Origin: Candidatus Aenigmatarchaeota archaeon
Lineage (GTDB): Archaea > Aenigmatarchaeota > Aenigmatarchaeia > GW2011-AR5 > JAGGXF01
Assembly (NCBI GenBank): GCA_021163205.1
Contig: JAGGXF010000038.1
Coordinates: forward strand, 1-39,073
Direction of reading: 5' to 3'
Length of the DNA: 39,073 nt
Positions 1-7,058 of the stretch are shown here, piece by piece (position 1 is the stretch's first letter; the number at the start of each line of letters is the position of its first letter). The notes under the pieces were generated by a model that did not search any database, was not told where the DNA came from, and saw only the letters and a program-made list of their open reading frames with translations. A program made the translations under genes and the position numbers.

Positions 1-77
1 AAAATGTTCTTGGCTGTCTTGAGCAATTTGATATCCATGCTCTTTTTGTCAGCAGGACCGACAATACACAATTTCAT
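1..77 (-). CDS. N-terminal fragment of a leftward gene, function unknown
   Basis: Reading leftward from an ATG at 77, the frame stays open to the window edge and encodes about 25 residues beginning MKLCIVGPADKKSM. A GGTGTGG ribosome-binding site lies just upstream of the ATG, and a TTTTAATATG TATA-like element lies further upstream, so this is probably a true gene start. The MKLCIVGP beginning resembles the first beta strand of a nucleotide-binding or ATP-grasp (RimK-like) fold. That is only a guess from a short stretch. The rest of the gene is outside the window. Confidence 0.5.
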   Translation of the reverse strand, partial: MKLCIVGPADKKSMDIKLLKTAKNI

Positions 78-191
78 TGACCACACCTATTGATAAGAAT
101 TCGATAATCTCATATTAAAAGATTTCTAGCCTGGACGTTAATGACGGGATAGTGGTCAAGAATCTGTGGCTGTGATATCGTGAAGCAAAAT

Positions 192-392
192 TTAGCCGGT
201 TCTGACACCCCATGAAACACGTGCCCAGATGCGCTCGTGCACATAATAGGCAGCTGACTTAGAAATCAAGTCAGCAAGAGTGATCGAACCCGCCAGTGCC
301 ACACTGCCTGAGATAATCCAAACTATAATTGCTGTGAGCATCGTCGCAATAATTCTCCAGCTAACTGTTTTCACAACACTTCTTCTACGCAT
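192..392 (-). CDS. DUF2061 family small membrane protein
   Basis: The protein has about 66 residues from the ATG at 392. It shows the DUF2061 pattern: an Arg-rich start followed by SVVKTVSWRIIAT, two hydrophobic segments, and a C-terminal YYVHERIWARVSWG motif. The family is a predicted two-helix inner membrane protein of unknown function. The ORF track extends five codons to a GTG at 407. I prefer the ATG because family members begin with the basic stretch and AGGTGAT sits about ten bases upstream. It is divergent from the DUF134 regulator, so both may be affected by the intergenic promoter region. Confidence 0.8.
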   Translation of the reverse strand: MRRRSVVKTVSWRIIATMLTAIIVWIISGSVALAGSITLADLISKSAAYYVHERIWARVSWGVRTG

Positions 393-487
393 ATCCAAGC
401 ATATCACCTGAATATGAATGAGCAGAACAACAGATAAAGCTTTCTATGATGAAGCAAACGAAAGCATAACAGAACCCTACCGAAAGC

Positions 488-519
488 TTTATAAATAATT
501 ATGAACATATGTTCATAAT
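488..519 (+). promoter_or_regulatory. TATA box plus 22-bp perfect palindrome upstream of the DUF134 gene
   Basis: TTTATAAATA at about 488-497 is a strong archaeal TATA box. It is followed at once by a perfect 22-bp palindrome at 498-519, whose half-site is ATTATGAACAT. The palindrome lies where transcription should start and reaches the first codon of the regulator (ATG at 518). A dimeric repressor bound here would block TFB or polymerase, so autoregulation by the downstream wHTH protein is the simplest inference. I saw no second full copy in the window. Confidence 0.75.
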
Positions 520-940
520 GCCAAGGCCTCGAAAATACAGATTTGTTGGCACAGAACCAGAAGTCCTTTATTTCAAGCCAAGAGCCATTCCCCTGAGAGA
601 CCTAGAAGAGGTTAAACTTAATCTGGAAGAATTTGAAGCAGTGCGACTAAAGGACTGGAAAGAAATGAGCCAGGAACAGTGTGCCAAACAAATGAAGATT
701 TCACGACCAACTTTCCAGAGGGTTCTTCAATCCGCAAGGAAAAAAATAGCAGACTTTTTGGTGAACGGAAGGTCTCTGCGGATTGAAGGCGGGACATATG
801 TCATAAACGCGAGAAGGTTCAGATGTAGAAAGTGTGGATATGTGTGGAATCAGGAACGTGGCAAAGGAAGGCCAGAAGCATGCCCAAAGTGTGGGTCTAG
901 TGACATCAAATCAGAGCATAAGATTGTTAATAATATTTGA
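518..940 (+). CDS. DUF134 (UPF0251) family DNA-binding regulator with C-terminal zinc ribbon
   Basis: This is a 140-residue protein starting MPRPRKYRFV, the typical start of DUF134/UPF0251 proteins. Residues about 35-85 form a helix-turn-helix of sigma-70 region 4 type (MSQEQCAKQMKISRPTFQRVL). The C-terminus has two CxxC pairs (CRKCGY and CPKCGS) forming a zinc ribbon or rubredoxin-like knuckle. I use the ATG at 518, which gives a nearly leaderless mRNA relative to the TATA box; the ORF track starts three codons earlier. It heads a cluster of NifX, Mrp and MinD-type genes, the usual neighbourhood of this family, so it probably senses metal or Fe-S status and controls the cluster and itself. 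Confidence 0.9.
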   Translation: MPRPRKYRFVGTEPEVLYFKPRAIPLRDLEEVKLNLEEFEAVRLKDWKEMSQEQCAKQMKISRPTFQRVLQSARKKIADFLVNGRSLRIEGGTYVINARRFRCRKCGYVWNQERGKGRPEACPKCGSSDIKSEHKIVNNI

Positions 941-957
941 GTTGTAGTGTTCGATTC

Positions 958-985
958 GTAGAGAAGTTTCGTAAACTTGATCTAC
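958..985 (+). promoter_or_regulatory. Stem-loop between the DUF134 and DUF5320 genes
   Basis: GTAGA pairs with TCTAC, and inside it AAGTTT pairs with AAACTT across a CGT loop. This gives an eleven-pair hairpin with a small internal asymmetry. It sits 18 nt after the DUF134 stop and 12 nt before the strong AAAGGAGGTGA ribosome-binding site of the next gene. No T-run follows, so it looks more like a processing or stability element than a terminator. Confidence 0.45.
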
Positions 986-1013
986 AAAATAAACTTCAAA
1001 GGAGGTGAGTTAA

Positions 1014-1355
1014 ATGCCAGGAGGAGATGGAACAGGACCTAATGGCACGGGTGGATACTGCACACCTTTACTACAAAGCGGTCAAATACGAGAGCCTCTG
1101 AGACTTGGTCTCAGTACGATTTTTGGCAGAGGCGCAGGAATGGGTATAGGATTTGGCAGAGGTTTCGGCAGGCGAGGACACAGAAGAATGTTCTATGCAA
1201 CGGGCTTACCAGGATGGGTAAGGTTTGGAACATTGCCGACATCGTTAGCACAGGTTAACAAAGACCAGCAAATACAATTGCTTGAGCAGGAGAAAACAAG
1301 GCTAGAGCAAGAGCTACAGAACATCATAAAAAGATTGGAAGAGCTAAGAAAATAG
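1014..1355 (+). CDS. DUF5320 family Gly/Arg-rich protein with C-terminal coiled coil
   Basis: This 113-residue protein starts MPGGDGTGPNGTGGYC, the hallmark of DUF5320 proteins found beside NifX-type genes. The middle (about 38-62) is a Gly-Phe-Arg repeat region (FGRGFGRR). The last 30 residues are a Leu/Glu/Lys heptad-like coiled coil (LLEQEKTRLEQELQN). The start is fixed by AAAGGAGGTGA at 998-1008. The function is not known experimentally. The family is confined to metal/Fe-S cluster neighbourhoods, so a scaffold or metal-binding accessory role is an inference. Confidence 0.85.
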   Translation: MPGGDGTGPNGTGGYCTPLLQSGQIREPLRLGLSTIFGRGAGMGIGFGRGFGRRGHRRMFYATGLPGWVRFGTLPTSLAQVNKDQQIQLLEQEKTRLEQELQNIIKRLEELRK

Positions 1356-1385
1356 AATAAAAAGACTTGTAAAGGAGATGATTAT

Positions 1386-1549
1386 ATGCCAATTGGTAGG
1401 GGCCGAATGGGAGGATTTGATTTGGATTGGGCCCGAGTGGAGAATGTGTTTGCCCTAGCTGTGGCTATAAAATGCCACATCAACGAGGAATTCCTTGTTA
1501 TCAGCAGAAATGTCCGAAGTGCGGAACCATGATGACACGGGCGAGATAG
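1386..1549 (+). pseudogene. Small double-CxxC zinc-ribbon gene broken by a 5-bp tandem duplication
   Basis: A good ribosome-binding site (AAGGAGATGAT) precedes an ATG at 1386 encoding MPIGRGRMGGF. The rest of the expected protein, ECVCPSCGYKMPH and KCPKCGTMM up to the stop at 1547-1549, is in a different frame. The junction holds GATTT twice in tandem (1414-1423). Removing one copy restores one continuous 52-codon frame joining MGGFGLGPSGECVCPSCG. Small zinc-ribbon proteins of this kind accompany DUF5320 and NifX genes elsewhere. As written, translation from the ATG yields a 48-residue protein without the cysteine pairs. It could be a real mutation, a contingency repeat, or an assembly error. 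Confidence 0.75.
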
Positions 1550-1598
1550 AACATTTAATGGTATCTGATAGACTTAAAGAGCAAAGGAGTTGATATAA

Positions 1599-2027
1599 TT
1601 GAGAATAGCAATAAGTTCTATGGCGCAGGGCTTGGATAGCCAGATGAGCCCTGTTTTCGGTAGGTGTCCATATTTTGTTTTTGTAGATGTTGACATGGAA
1701 ACCAAGGAAATAAAAAATGAAAAAAGTGTGGTGAATTCAGCAACTATGCAGGCAGGTGGTGCCGGAATCATGAGTGCCCAGCTTGTAGCAAATGAAAAGG
1801 CTGAGGCGGTTATTTCAGGGGCAACCGGTCCAAGGGCGTTTGGTGTTTTACAACAGCTCGGAATAAAGATTTTTCAAGGCGTTCCAAAAACTGTTAGAGA
1901 GAATATAAGCTTATTTATTGAGGGAAAGCTAAAAGAGATTTCTGCACCCGGTCCAATGGGACTTGGTCAGGGAGGTTTTGGTAGAGGCATGGGCAGACGA
2001 AGAGCCGGCAGAAGAAGAGGTTGGTAA
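1599..2027 (+). CDS. NifX/NafY-like dinitrogenase cofactor family protein
   Basis: This 142-residue protein is read from a TTG start placed nine bases after AAAGGAG. It has the NifX/NifB C-terminal fold (Pfam Nitro_FeMo-Co): a MRIAISSMAQG first strand, the FGRCPYFVFVDVD motif at about 20-32, GGAGIMSAQLVANEKAEAVISG in the middle, and the VRENISLFIEGKL helix. The tail (about 115-142) is Gly/Arg-rich (GGFGRGMGRRR) like its DUF5320 neighbour. Family members bind Fe-S or FeMo-cofactor precursors in diazotrophs. No nitrogenase is visible here, so the ligand is unknown. It is three bases from the next gene, hence one operon. Confidence 0.9.
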   Translation: MRIAISSMAQGLDSQMSPVFGRCPYFVFVDVDMETKEIKNEKSVVNSATMQAGGAGIMSAQLVANEKAEAVISGATGPRAFGVLQQLGIKIFQGVPKTVRENISLFIEGKLKEISAPGPMGLGQGGFGRGMGRRRAGRRRGW

Positions 2028-2030
2028 TAT

Positions 2031-3293
2031 ATGAAAACGAGCGGACAAAATAGCGCGAAAAAAATATTAGAAGAAGGCCAGAAGGCAGCAGCAATTGCTG
2101 CCCTGGTTTCGTTTTTGTTAGCCGTCATTAAAGCATTGGTAGGATTCTTGTCTGGCAGCATAGCCCTCATCAGCGATGCTTTACATAGCGGGGCAGACCT
2201 CGTAGTTATGTTGGCCTCGTGGTTCGGCCTGAAGATAGCACAAAGAAAGCCTGATGAAAAATTTCCGTATGGATATTATAAAGCAGAATCGCTGGCGACT
2301 TTATTTATATCAATTTTTATCATATATTCATCTTTTGAATTGATGAAACATGGTTACGAGAGACTTTTTGTATTGTCTAAAATCAACATACCTTTGGTTG
2401 CATTGTCCACCGCAACAATTTCTGTCGCCGCGTCTTTTTTTGTATCCAGATATTTGTCTAGCGTCGGAAAGAAGATAAACTCACAGTTGCTCATAACAAA
2501 TGCGAGAGAAAGAATGACAGACGTAATTTCTTCTGTTGTTGTTTTCATAGCCATATTAATGACGTATTATAAAGTCCCTTATGTGGAAGGATTTATCGCT
2601 ATTGTTATCTCTGTCTTAATATTGAAAGTTGGACTATCTTCTGCAAAAGACTCTGTCTTCGCTTTGATGGATGTGAGCCCAAGTAGAAAAAAAGAAGAAG
2701 CAATTAGAAAAATCATAAAAAACACGGAAGGTGTTGACGAACTCGGTGAACTGAAACTTAGAAAAGCCGGGCCATTTGTTTTCGGGGAAGCCGATGTAAA
2801 GGTCAAGAAATTTGCCAATGTCAGCAGAGCACACGAAATCGCTGACCAAATAGAAAGGAAAATAAAAGAGAAATTCAAAGAGGTTAATGCGTTTACTATT
2901 CATATAGAGCCTTATGAAAGTCAAAAACATAGGGTAGCAATACCGATAAAAAAGCCGAAAGGTTTGAACTCAGAAGTTGTCGAGCATTTTGGTCGCGCAG
3001 ATTATTTTCTCTTCGTTGACATTAATAAAAAAAAGATTAATCGGTTCTACTCAAAACCGAACCCAAATAAAACTAGGACTGTCCGCGCTGGCTTGTCGAC
3101 GGTGCATTTCCTCGTGAAAGAAAAGGTGGATGTACTCATAACAAAGGAGATGGGTGAGATATCGTTTCATAGTGCACGCGATAATTTGATTGATATTTAT
3201 AAGACAGAAGGCAAGACAGCAAAAAGAGTTATAGAGAACTTCCTGAAAAACAAACTCGTGAAACTCACGAAGCACACGAGGAAGAAAGATTAG
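2031..3293 (+). CDS. Cation diffusion facilitator fused to a C-terminal NifX domain
   Basis: The protein has 420 residues. Residues about 18-205 form the six-helix CDF membrane domain. TM2 carries SDALHSGAD (H52, D56). The matching TM5 site reads NARERMTDVISS, giving E160 and D164 where zinc-type CDFs have HxxxD. Residues 215-295 are the CDF cytosolic domain. Residues about 300-415 are a NifX-like domain (VEHFGRADYFLFVDI) in which the usual Cys after HFGR is Ala. CDF proteins export divalent metals by proton antiport. The fusion suggests that metal export is coupled to a cluster-binding sensor domain. The Glu substitution suggests a metal preference other than zinc, which is an inference. Confidence 0.9.
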   Translation: MKTSGQNSAKKILEEGQKAAAIAALVSFLLAVIKALVGFLSGSIALISDALHSGADLVVMLASWFGLKIAQRKPDEKFPYGYYKAESLATLFISIFIIYSSFELMKHGYERLFVLSKINIPLVALSTATISVAASFFVSRYLSSVGKKINSQLLITNARERMTDVISSVVVFIAILMTYYKVPYVEGFIAIVISVLILKVGLSSAKDSVFALMDVSPSRKKEEAIRKIIKNTEGVDELGELKLRKAGPFVFGEADVKVKKFANVSRAHEIADQIERKIKEKFKEVNAFTIHIEPYESQKHRVAIPIKKPKGLNSEVVEHFGRADYFLFVDINKKKINRFYSKPNPNKTRTVRAGLSTVHFLVKEKVDVLITKEMGEISFHSARDNLIDIYKTEGKTAKRVIENFLKNKLVKLTKHTRKKD

Positions 3294-3319
3294 TGGCTCC
3301 GGTTTCAGGAGGGACATGT

Positions 3320-4114
3320 ATGAATATTGAAGAATTGCGCAAGATAGTACAAAAGAGAAGAGAAGCAATAAAGGAAAATATGAAAAACATAAAACACAAA
3401 ATAGCTGTCATGAGTGGCAAGGGCGGTGTTGGTAAAACAACCGTTGCCATAAACCTTGCGGTGTCCTTGGCAAAAAGGAAGAAAAGAAATGACGGGTATT
3501 CCGTCGCTCTTCTTGACGCTGACATAGATTGTCCGAATGTGAACAAATTCCTCGGGATAGAAGAACCATTCCAAATAAGGAATGATAAAATTATTCCCGT
3601 TAAAAAATATGATATAGATGTAGTTTCATTCGCATCGCTCCAAGAAAGAGAAGACCAGCCCATTATCTGGCGTGGTCCTATGCTCTCCAAGGCCATAATG
3701 CAACTTTTGGAGCAGGTTGAATGGGGTGAGCTGGACTACTTGGTCATTGACCTTCCACCAGGAACAAGCGACGCCTCTTTGACAATTATGCAAGAAATCG
3801 TGCCTGATGGCATAATCATAGTAACGACTCCACAAAGTGCAGCAGTTGTTGATGCAAAAAAATCAGCGAATATGGCTAAAGAACTTAAGATACCTGTCTT
3901 GGGTATCATAGAAAATATGTCTGGAGAAATATTCGGCAGTGGTGGCGGTGAAAAGGCTGCAGAAGAACTTGGAATAAATTTCTTGGGTAAAATAGAACTA
4001 GACAAAGAAATAGCCAGGTGTGCGGAAAAGAAAAAACCAGTTGTTCTTGAGTCGTTTGAACTCGCAGAAAAATTTAAAAAAATTGTAAATACTATTGAAG
4101 AGGTGTTAAAATGA
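3320..4114 (+). CDS. Mrp/NBP35-family P-loop ATPase, CPxC motif missing
   Basis: This is a 264-residue MinD/Mrp ATPase. It has the deviant Walker A GKGGVGKTT at about 33-41, switch motifs DADIDCPN and DLPPGTSD, and the family signature ENMSG followed by FGSGGGEKAAEELG. Mrp/NBP35 proteins normally have a CPHC-type pair between ENMSG and FGSGGG that binds a bridging 4Fe-4S cluster. Here the two motifs are nearly fused (ENMSGEIFGSGGG), so that site is absent. I chose the ATG at 3320, seven bases after GGAGGG, rather than the GTG at 3293. Its stop overlaps the next ATG (ATGA), so the two proteins are translationally coupled. Confidence 0.9.
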   Translation: MNIEELRKIVQKRREAIKENMKNIKHKIAVMSGKGGVGKTTVAINLAVSLAKRKKRNDGYSVALLDADIDCPNVNKFLGIEEPFQIRNDKIIPVKKYDIDVVSFASLQEREDQPIIWRGPMLSKAIMQLLEQVEWGELDYLVIDLPPGTSDASLTIMQEIVPDGIIIVTTPQSAAVVDAKKSANMAKELKIPVLGIIENMSGEIFGSGGGEKAAEELGINFLGKIELDKEIARCAEKKKPVVLESFELAEKFKKIVNTIEEVLK

Positions 4115-4470
4115 GAATTGCGATTCCTATTAATGAAGACAAAGGACTGAATAGTGATGTCGCGTATCACTTCGGGAGATGTGAATCTTATCTTGTTCTA
4201 GACGAGAATGGCAAAGTTGTTGAAACCTTGGACAACGAGAGTGCGCACATGGGAGGGACAGGGCTCCCACCAGAGTTTCTCAAGAAGCATGATATTGATA
4301 CTCTGCTTTGTCAGGGAATTGGTCCAAATGCCGTAGAACTTTGCCAAAGACTCGGAATTGCTGTTTACACAAGCCAAGCAAAAACTGTCAAAGAAATATT
4401 TGATCTTTGGAAATCTGGAAAGCTCGAGAAGGCAACAAGAGAAGATAGTTGCAACGAACATAAAGCATAG
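4111..4470 (+). CDS. NifX-like protein, second copy
   Basis: This 119-residue protein has the complete NifX-type pattern: MRIAIPINEDKGLNSDVAYHFGRCESYLVLD, MGGTGLPPEFLKKHDIDTLLCQGIGPNAVEL, then AKTVKEIFDLWKSGKL. Unlike the fused domain upstream it keeps Cys after HFGR, and it adds a C-terminal DSCNEHKA tail that could bind metal. The ATGA overlap with the Mrp-type ATPase suggests a stoichiometric partner, for example a cluster carrier loaded by that ATPase. This is the third NifX domain in the operon. Confidence 0.9.
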   Translation: MRIAIPINEDKGLNSDVAYHFGRCESYLVLDENGKVVETLDNESAHMGGTGLPPEFLKKHDIDTLLCQGIGPNAVELCQRLGIAVYTSQAKTVKEIFDLWKSGKLEKATREDSCNEHKA

Positions 4471-4578
4471 GCGTGCATGGGGTCTATTCAAAACTTAAAT
4501 ATATGGAAAAATTAAGATATAACATCATATAATTATGATTTTGTTTAAAAACTAGGCCGCATATATCAGGAGGTGAAA

Positions 4579-6042
4579 ATGATGAAAACATCCTCTTTTA
4601 TCCTAGCTTTACTAGTCATGGCCACATTTATGACTGTCGTGTTTTCGGCAGAAATACAACCGGTCGCAATTCATAAACCAGAGATAAATAATGCTTCCGC
4701 AGACAATGTAATATGCGCTGTCTATTTTACAGGTATTGGTTGCCCGCACTGCGCAAAGGCGGACCCTGTCGTGCTTGGCAAACTTGTCAACGAGTATAAT
4801 AATCTGGTTATAATTGAGTATGAAATTTATCAAGAGCGGGACAATGCTCAGTTGCTCTATGGTTATGATTCTAACTACGACTCTGGTCTTGGAATTCCTC
4901 TAATAATATTTAGCAGGGATGAACATATTATTGGTGATACTCCAATTTTGAAAAATGTAAGAAAAACTATTGACAATCTTAGCTGGAACCCTTGCCCATT
5001 GCTGAACGGTTCTTCTGTTCCGTTTAGCCAGATGGACATTGCATCATTGCCCGGAAAGCCGAAGATATGGGCTAAGGACAGAATTCTGATAAAGACGGGG
5101 GAAGGAGGAGATAATGAACTACTAAAAGATTTGTTGGAAACCGAAACGCCTTGCTCTTTGCTGAATAATAAAAACTATGAGACAACCGATGCAAAACCTG
5201 CTCCACTCTCCGGAACTAGCGTGAAATTTGACAACGCAATAAAGCTAAAAGGCTGGGTCTTTCAATGGAACGGGGCTGGTTTGGAGAAGAACGGAAAGAC
5301 ACACGGCAACTGGACAGATATTGTAAACGAAGCAAACGTAAGTAAGGTAGAGTTGACCCTGCCTAAAATCGTTTCGCTGGCAGCTGTTGACGCAGTGAAT
5401 CCGTGCGCATTGGCTGTGCTTACACTGATGCTAATAGCAATACTTACTTACAATCCGAAAAAGAAAAGAAATGTTCTGCTGGCTGGTCTGGCTTTCAGCA
5501 TATCTGTCTTTGTAATGTATCTTTTCTATGGCCTGGTTATTATAAGATTCTTCCAGCTTATACAGACACTCACCACGATTAGACTGTGGTTATATAAAAT
5601 ACTTGGTTTGCTCGCAGTAATCCTTGGTTTGCTAAACCTTAGAGACTTCTTTCACTACAAACCTGGTAGGCTCGGGACAGAGATGCCCATGATGTTGCGG
5701 CCTAAGGTTAAGAAAATCATATCAAGAGTGACCTCCCCGAGGGGCGCGTTTGTGGTCGGGTTGTTTGTAACAGTGTTTCTCTTACCATGCACAATCGGAC
5801 CTTATGTCATAGCAGGTGGCATCTTATCTGCGCTTGAAATGGTGAAGACAATACCATGGCTATTGATTTACAACTCAATTTTTATTTTGCCTATGCTTGC
5901 GATAACCCTGATTGTCTACGCCGGAGTTAAAAGGGTTGAAGATATTTCCGGGTGGAAGGAGAAGAACATTCGCTATTTACACCTAGTCGCTGGATTGATT
6001 ATAATCTGTCTCGGTGTAGCGATGCTTATGGGCTGGGTATGA
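4579..6042 (+). CDS. Exported thioredoxin-like domain fused to a CcdA/DsbD-type membrane domain
   Basis: About 487 residues start with a signal-anchor sequence. The thioredoxin-like domain follows, with the redox pair CPHC at about 55-58. A linker region carries further cysteines. From about residue 260 there is a multi-helix membrane domain with the CcdA cysteine motifs VNPCALAVL and LPCTIGPY. CcdA/DsbD proteins pass reducing electrons across the membrane, so this single protein could deliver them to its own outer thioredoxin domain. AGGAGGTG at 4568-4575 favours ATG 4579 or 4582 over the GTG at 4573. A TATA-like CTTAAATATATGG lies near 4494. It sits between the NifX and MinD-type genes, suggesting redox control of metal or cluster proteins. 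Confidence 0.88.
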   Translation: MMKTSSFILALLVMATFMTVVFSAEIQPVAIHKPEINNASADNVICAVYFTGIGCPHCAKADPVVLGKLVNEYNNLVIIEYEIYQERDNAQLLYGYDSNYDSGLGIPLIIFSRDEHIIGDTPILKNVRKTIDNLSWNPCPLLNGSSVPFSQMDIASLPGKPKIWAKDRILIKTGEGGDNELLKDLLETETPCSLLNNKNYETTDAKPAPLSGTSVKFDNAIKLKGWVFQWNGAGLEKNGKTHGNWTDIVNEANVSKVELTLPKIVSLAAVDAVNPCALAVLTLMLIAILTYNPKKKRNVLLAGLAFSISVFVMYLFYGLVIIRFFQLIQTLTTIRLWLYKILGLLAVILGLLNLRDFFHYKPGRLGTEMPMMLRPKVKKIISRVTSPRGAFVVGLFVTVFLLPCTIGPYVIAGGILSALEMVKTIPWLLIYNSIFILPMLAITLIVYAGVKRVEDISGWKEKNIRYLHLVAGLIIICLGVAMLMGWV

Positions 6043-6197
6043 AAAATATTTTCAATGTGACCCAAAGGGATACTCTGCTCTAAAAATGGCATCGATGGGA
6101 TAGCTAAACATCACTAGTAAAATCACAGAGCAGACTAATGAGGACATCAAAAATCCTCTGAGAATGGTACCAGAATAATTAATCACTGCTGATATCT
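6043..6197 (+). other. Possible structured leader before the paired MinD-type ATPases
   Basis: This 155-nt gap has an 8-bp inverted repeat, TCTGCTCT at 6074-6081 and AGAGCAGA at 6127-6134. It is followed by a second hairpin, GAGGA at 6140-6144 with TCCTC at 6154-6158. No strong ribosome-binding site precedes the next ATG. It resembles no riboswitch class I can name. It may be a structured 5' leader or simply contain chance repeats. Confidence 0.3.
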
Positions 6198-7058
6198 ATG
6201 AAAGCCATGAAGATTGCGATAACTGGAGGAAAGGGTGGAACAGGAAAGTCTACGATAGCCACAGCTCTTGCTTATGCTCTCAGCAATGAGAAAAAAGTAT
6301 TGCTCGTGGACGCGGATGTTGATTGTCCAAATGACCATCTTATTCTAAAAATGGAAAGAAAAAAGATTAAAACGGTAACACAAATGATTCCAAAGTGGGA
6401 CTTTGACAAGTGCATTAAATGCGGTCGATGTTCTGAGGTTTGCAAGGCTAATGCCATTGTATTTGTTCAAGGCAAGAATCCTATTTTTGTACCTGAGCAA
6501 TGCAGCGGGTGTGGCGCCTGTATCATAGCGTGTCCGACAAAAGCAATATCCGAATCAAGCAAAGAGATAGGAACGATATTTTCAGGCAAATATAACAAGC
6601 TAACTTTTCTTGGCGGTGAACTCCGACCGGGCGAGATTGCATCTGAGTTTGTCGTCGATGCATTAATGGATTATGTCAAAGAAGAAAGCAAAGAAAAAAA
6701 TTATGATTTTATTATAATAGACACTGCCGCAGGCACACATTGTGATGTAATCACGGCTCTAACTGGCGTGGACCTGGCAATAGCAGTGACAGAACCTACT
6801 CCTCTTGGTGCGCACGACCTAGAACTTATACTCAAACTGACAAAAATTCTGAAGGTTCCGACCAAGATTATACTGAACAGGGCTGATATCGGCAATATAT
6901 CACTGATACAAGACATTGCCAAGAAATATGGCGCGACCATTATCACAGAACTTGCTTATGATAAGCGCATCATCGAAGCTTATTCCAAAGGTGAGCCCGT
7001 CACAAACAAATCCGTTGATAAATTAATTGATGAAATCTGCAAAATGGTGAAAAAATGA
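6198..7058 (+). CDS. MinD-superfamily ATPase with inserted 2x[4Fe-4S] ferredoxin domain (first of pair)
   Basis: This 286-residue protein has the deviant Walker A GGKGGTGKST at about 10-19 and DADVDCPNDH. A two-cluster ferredoxin insert at about 70-115 reads CIKCGRCSEVC and CSGCGACIIACP. The rest of the ATPase fold follows (IIDTAAGTHCDVITAL, VTEPTPLGAHDLEL). COG1149-type proteins of this architecture occur as adjacent pairs with Mrp and NifX genes in anaerobic archaea and bacteria. They presumably bind ATP and pass Fe-S clusters or electrons, with targets unknown. It overlaps the next gene by ATGA, so a heterodimer is likely. Confidence 0.92.
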   Translation: MKAMKIAITGGKGGTGKSTIATALAYALSNEKKVLLVDADVDCPNDHLILKMERKKIKTVTQMIPKWDFDKCIKCGRCSEVCKANAIVFVQGKNPIFVPEQCSGCGACIIACPTKAISESSKEIGTIFSGKYNKLTFLGGELRPGEIASEFVVDALMDYVKEESKEKNYDFIIIDTAAGTHCDVITALTGVDLAIAVTEPTPLGAHDLELILKLTKILKVPTKIILNRADIGNISLIQDIAKKYGATIITELAYDKRIIEAYSKGEPVTNKSVDKLIDEICKMVKK

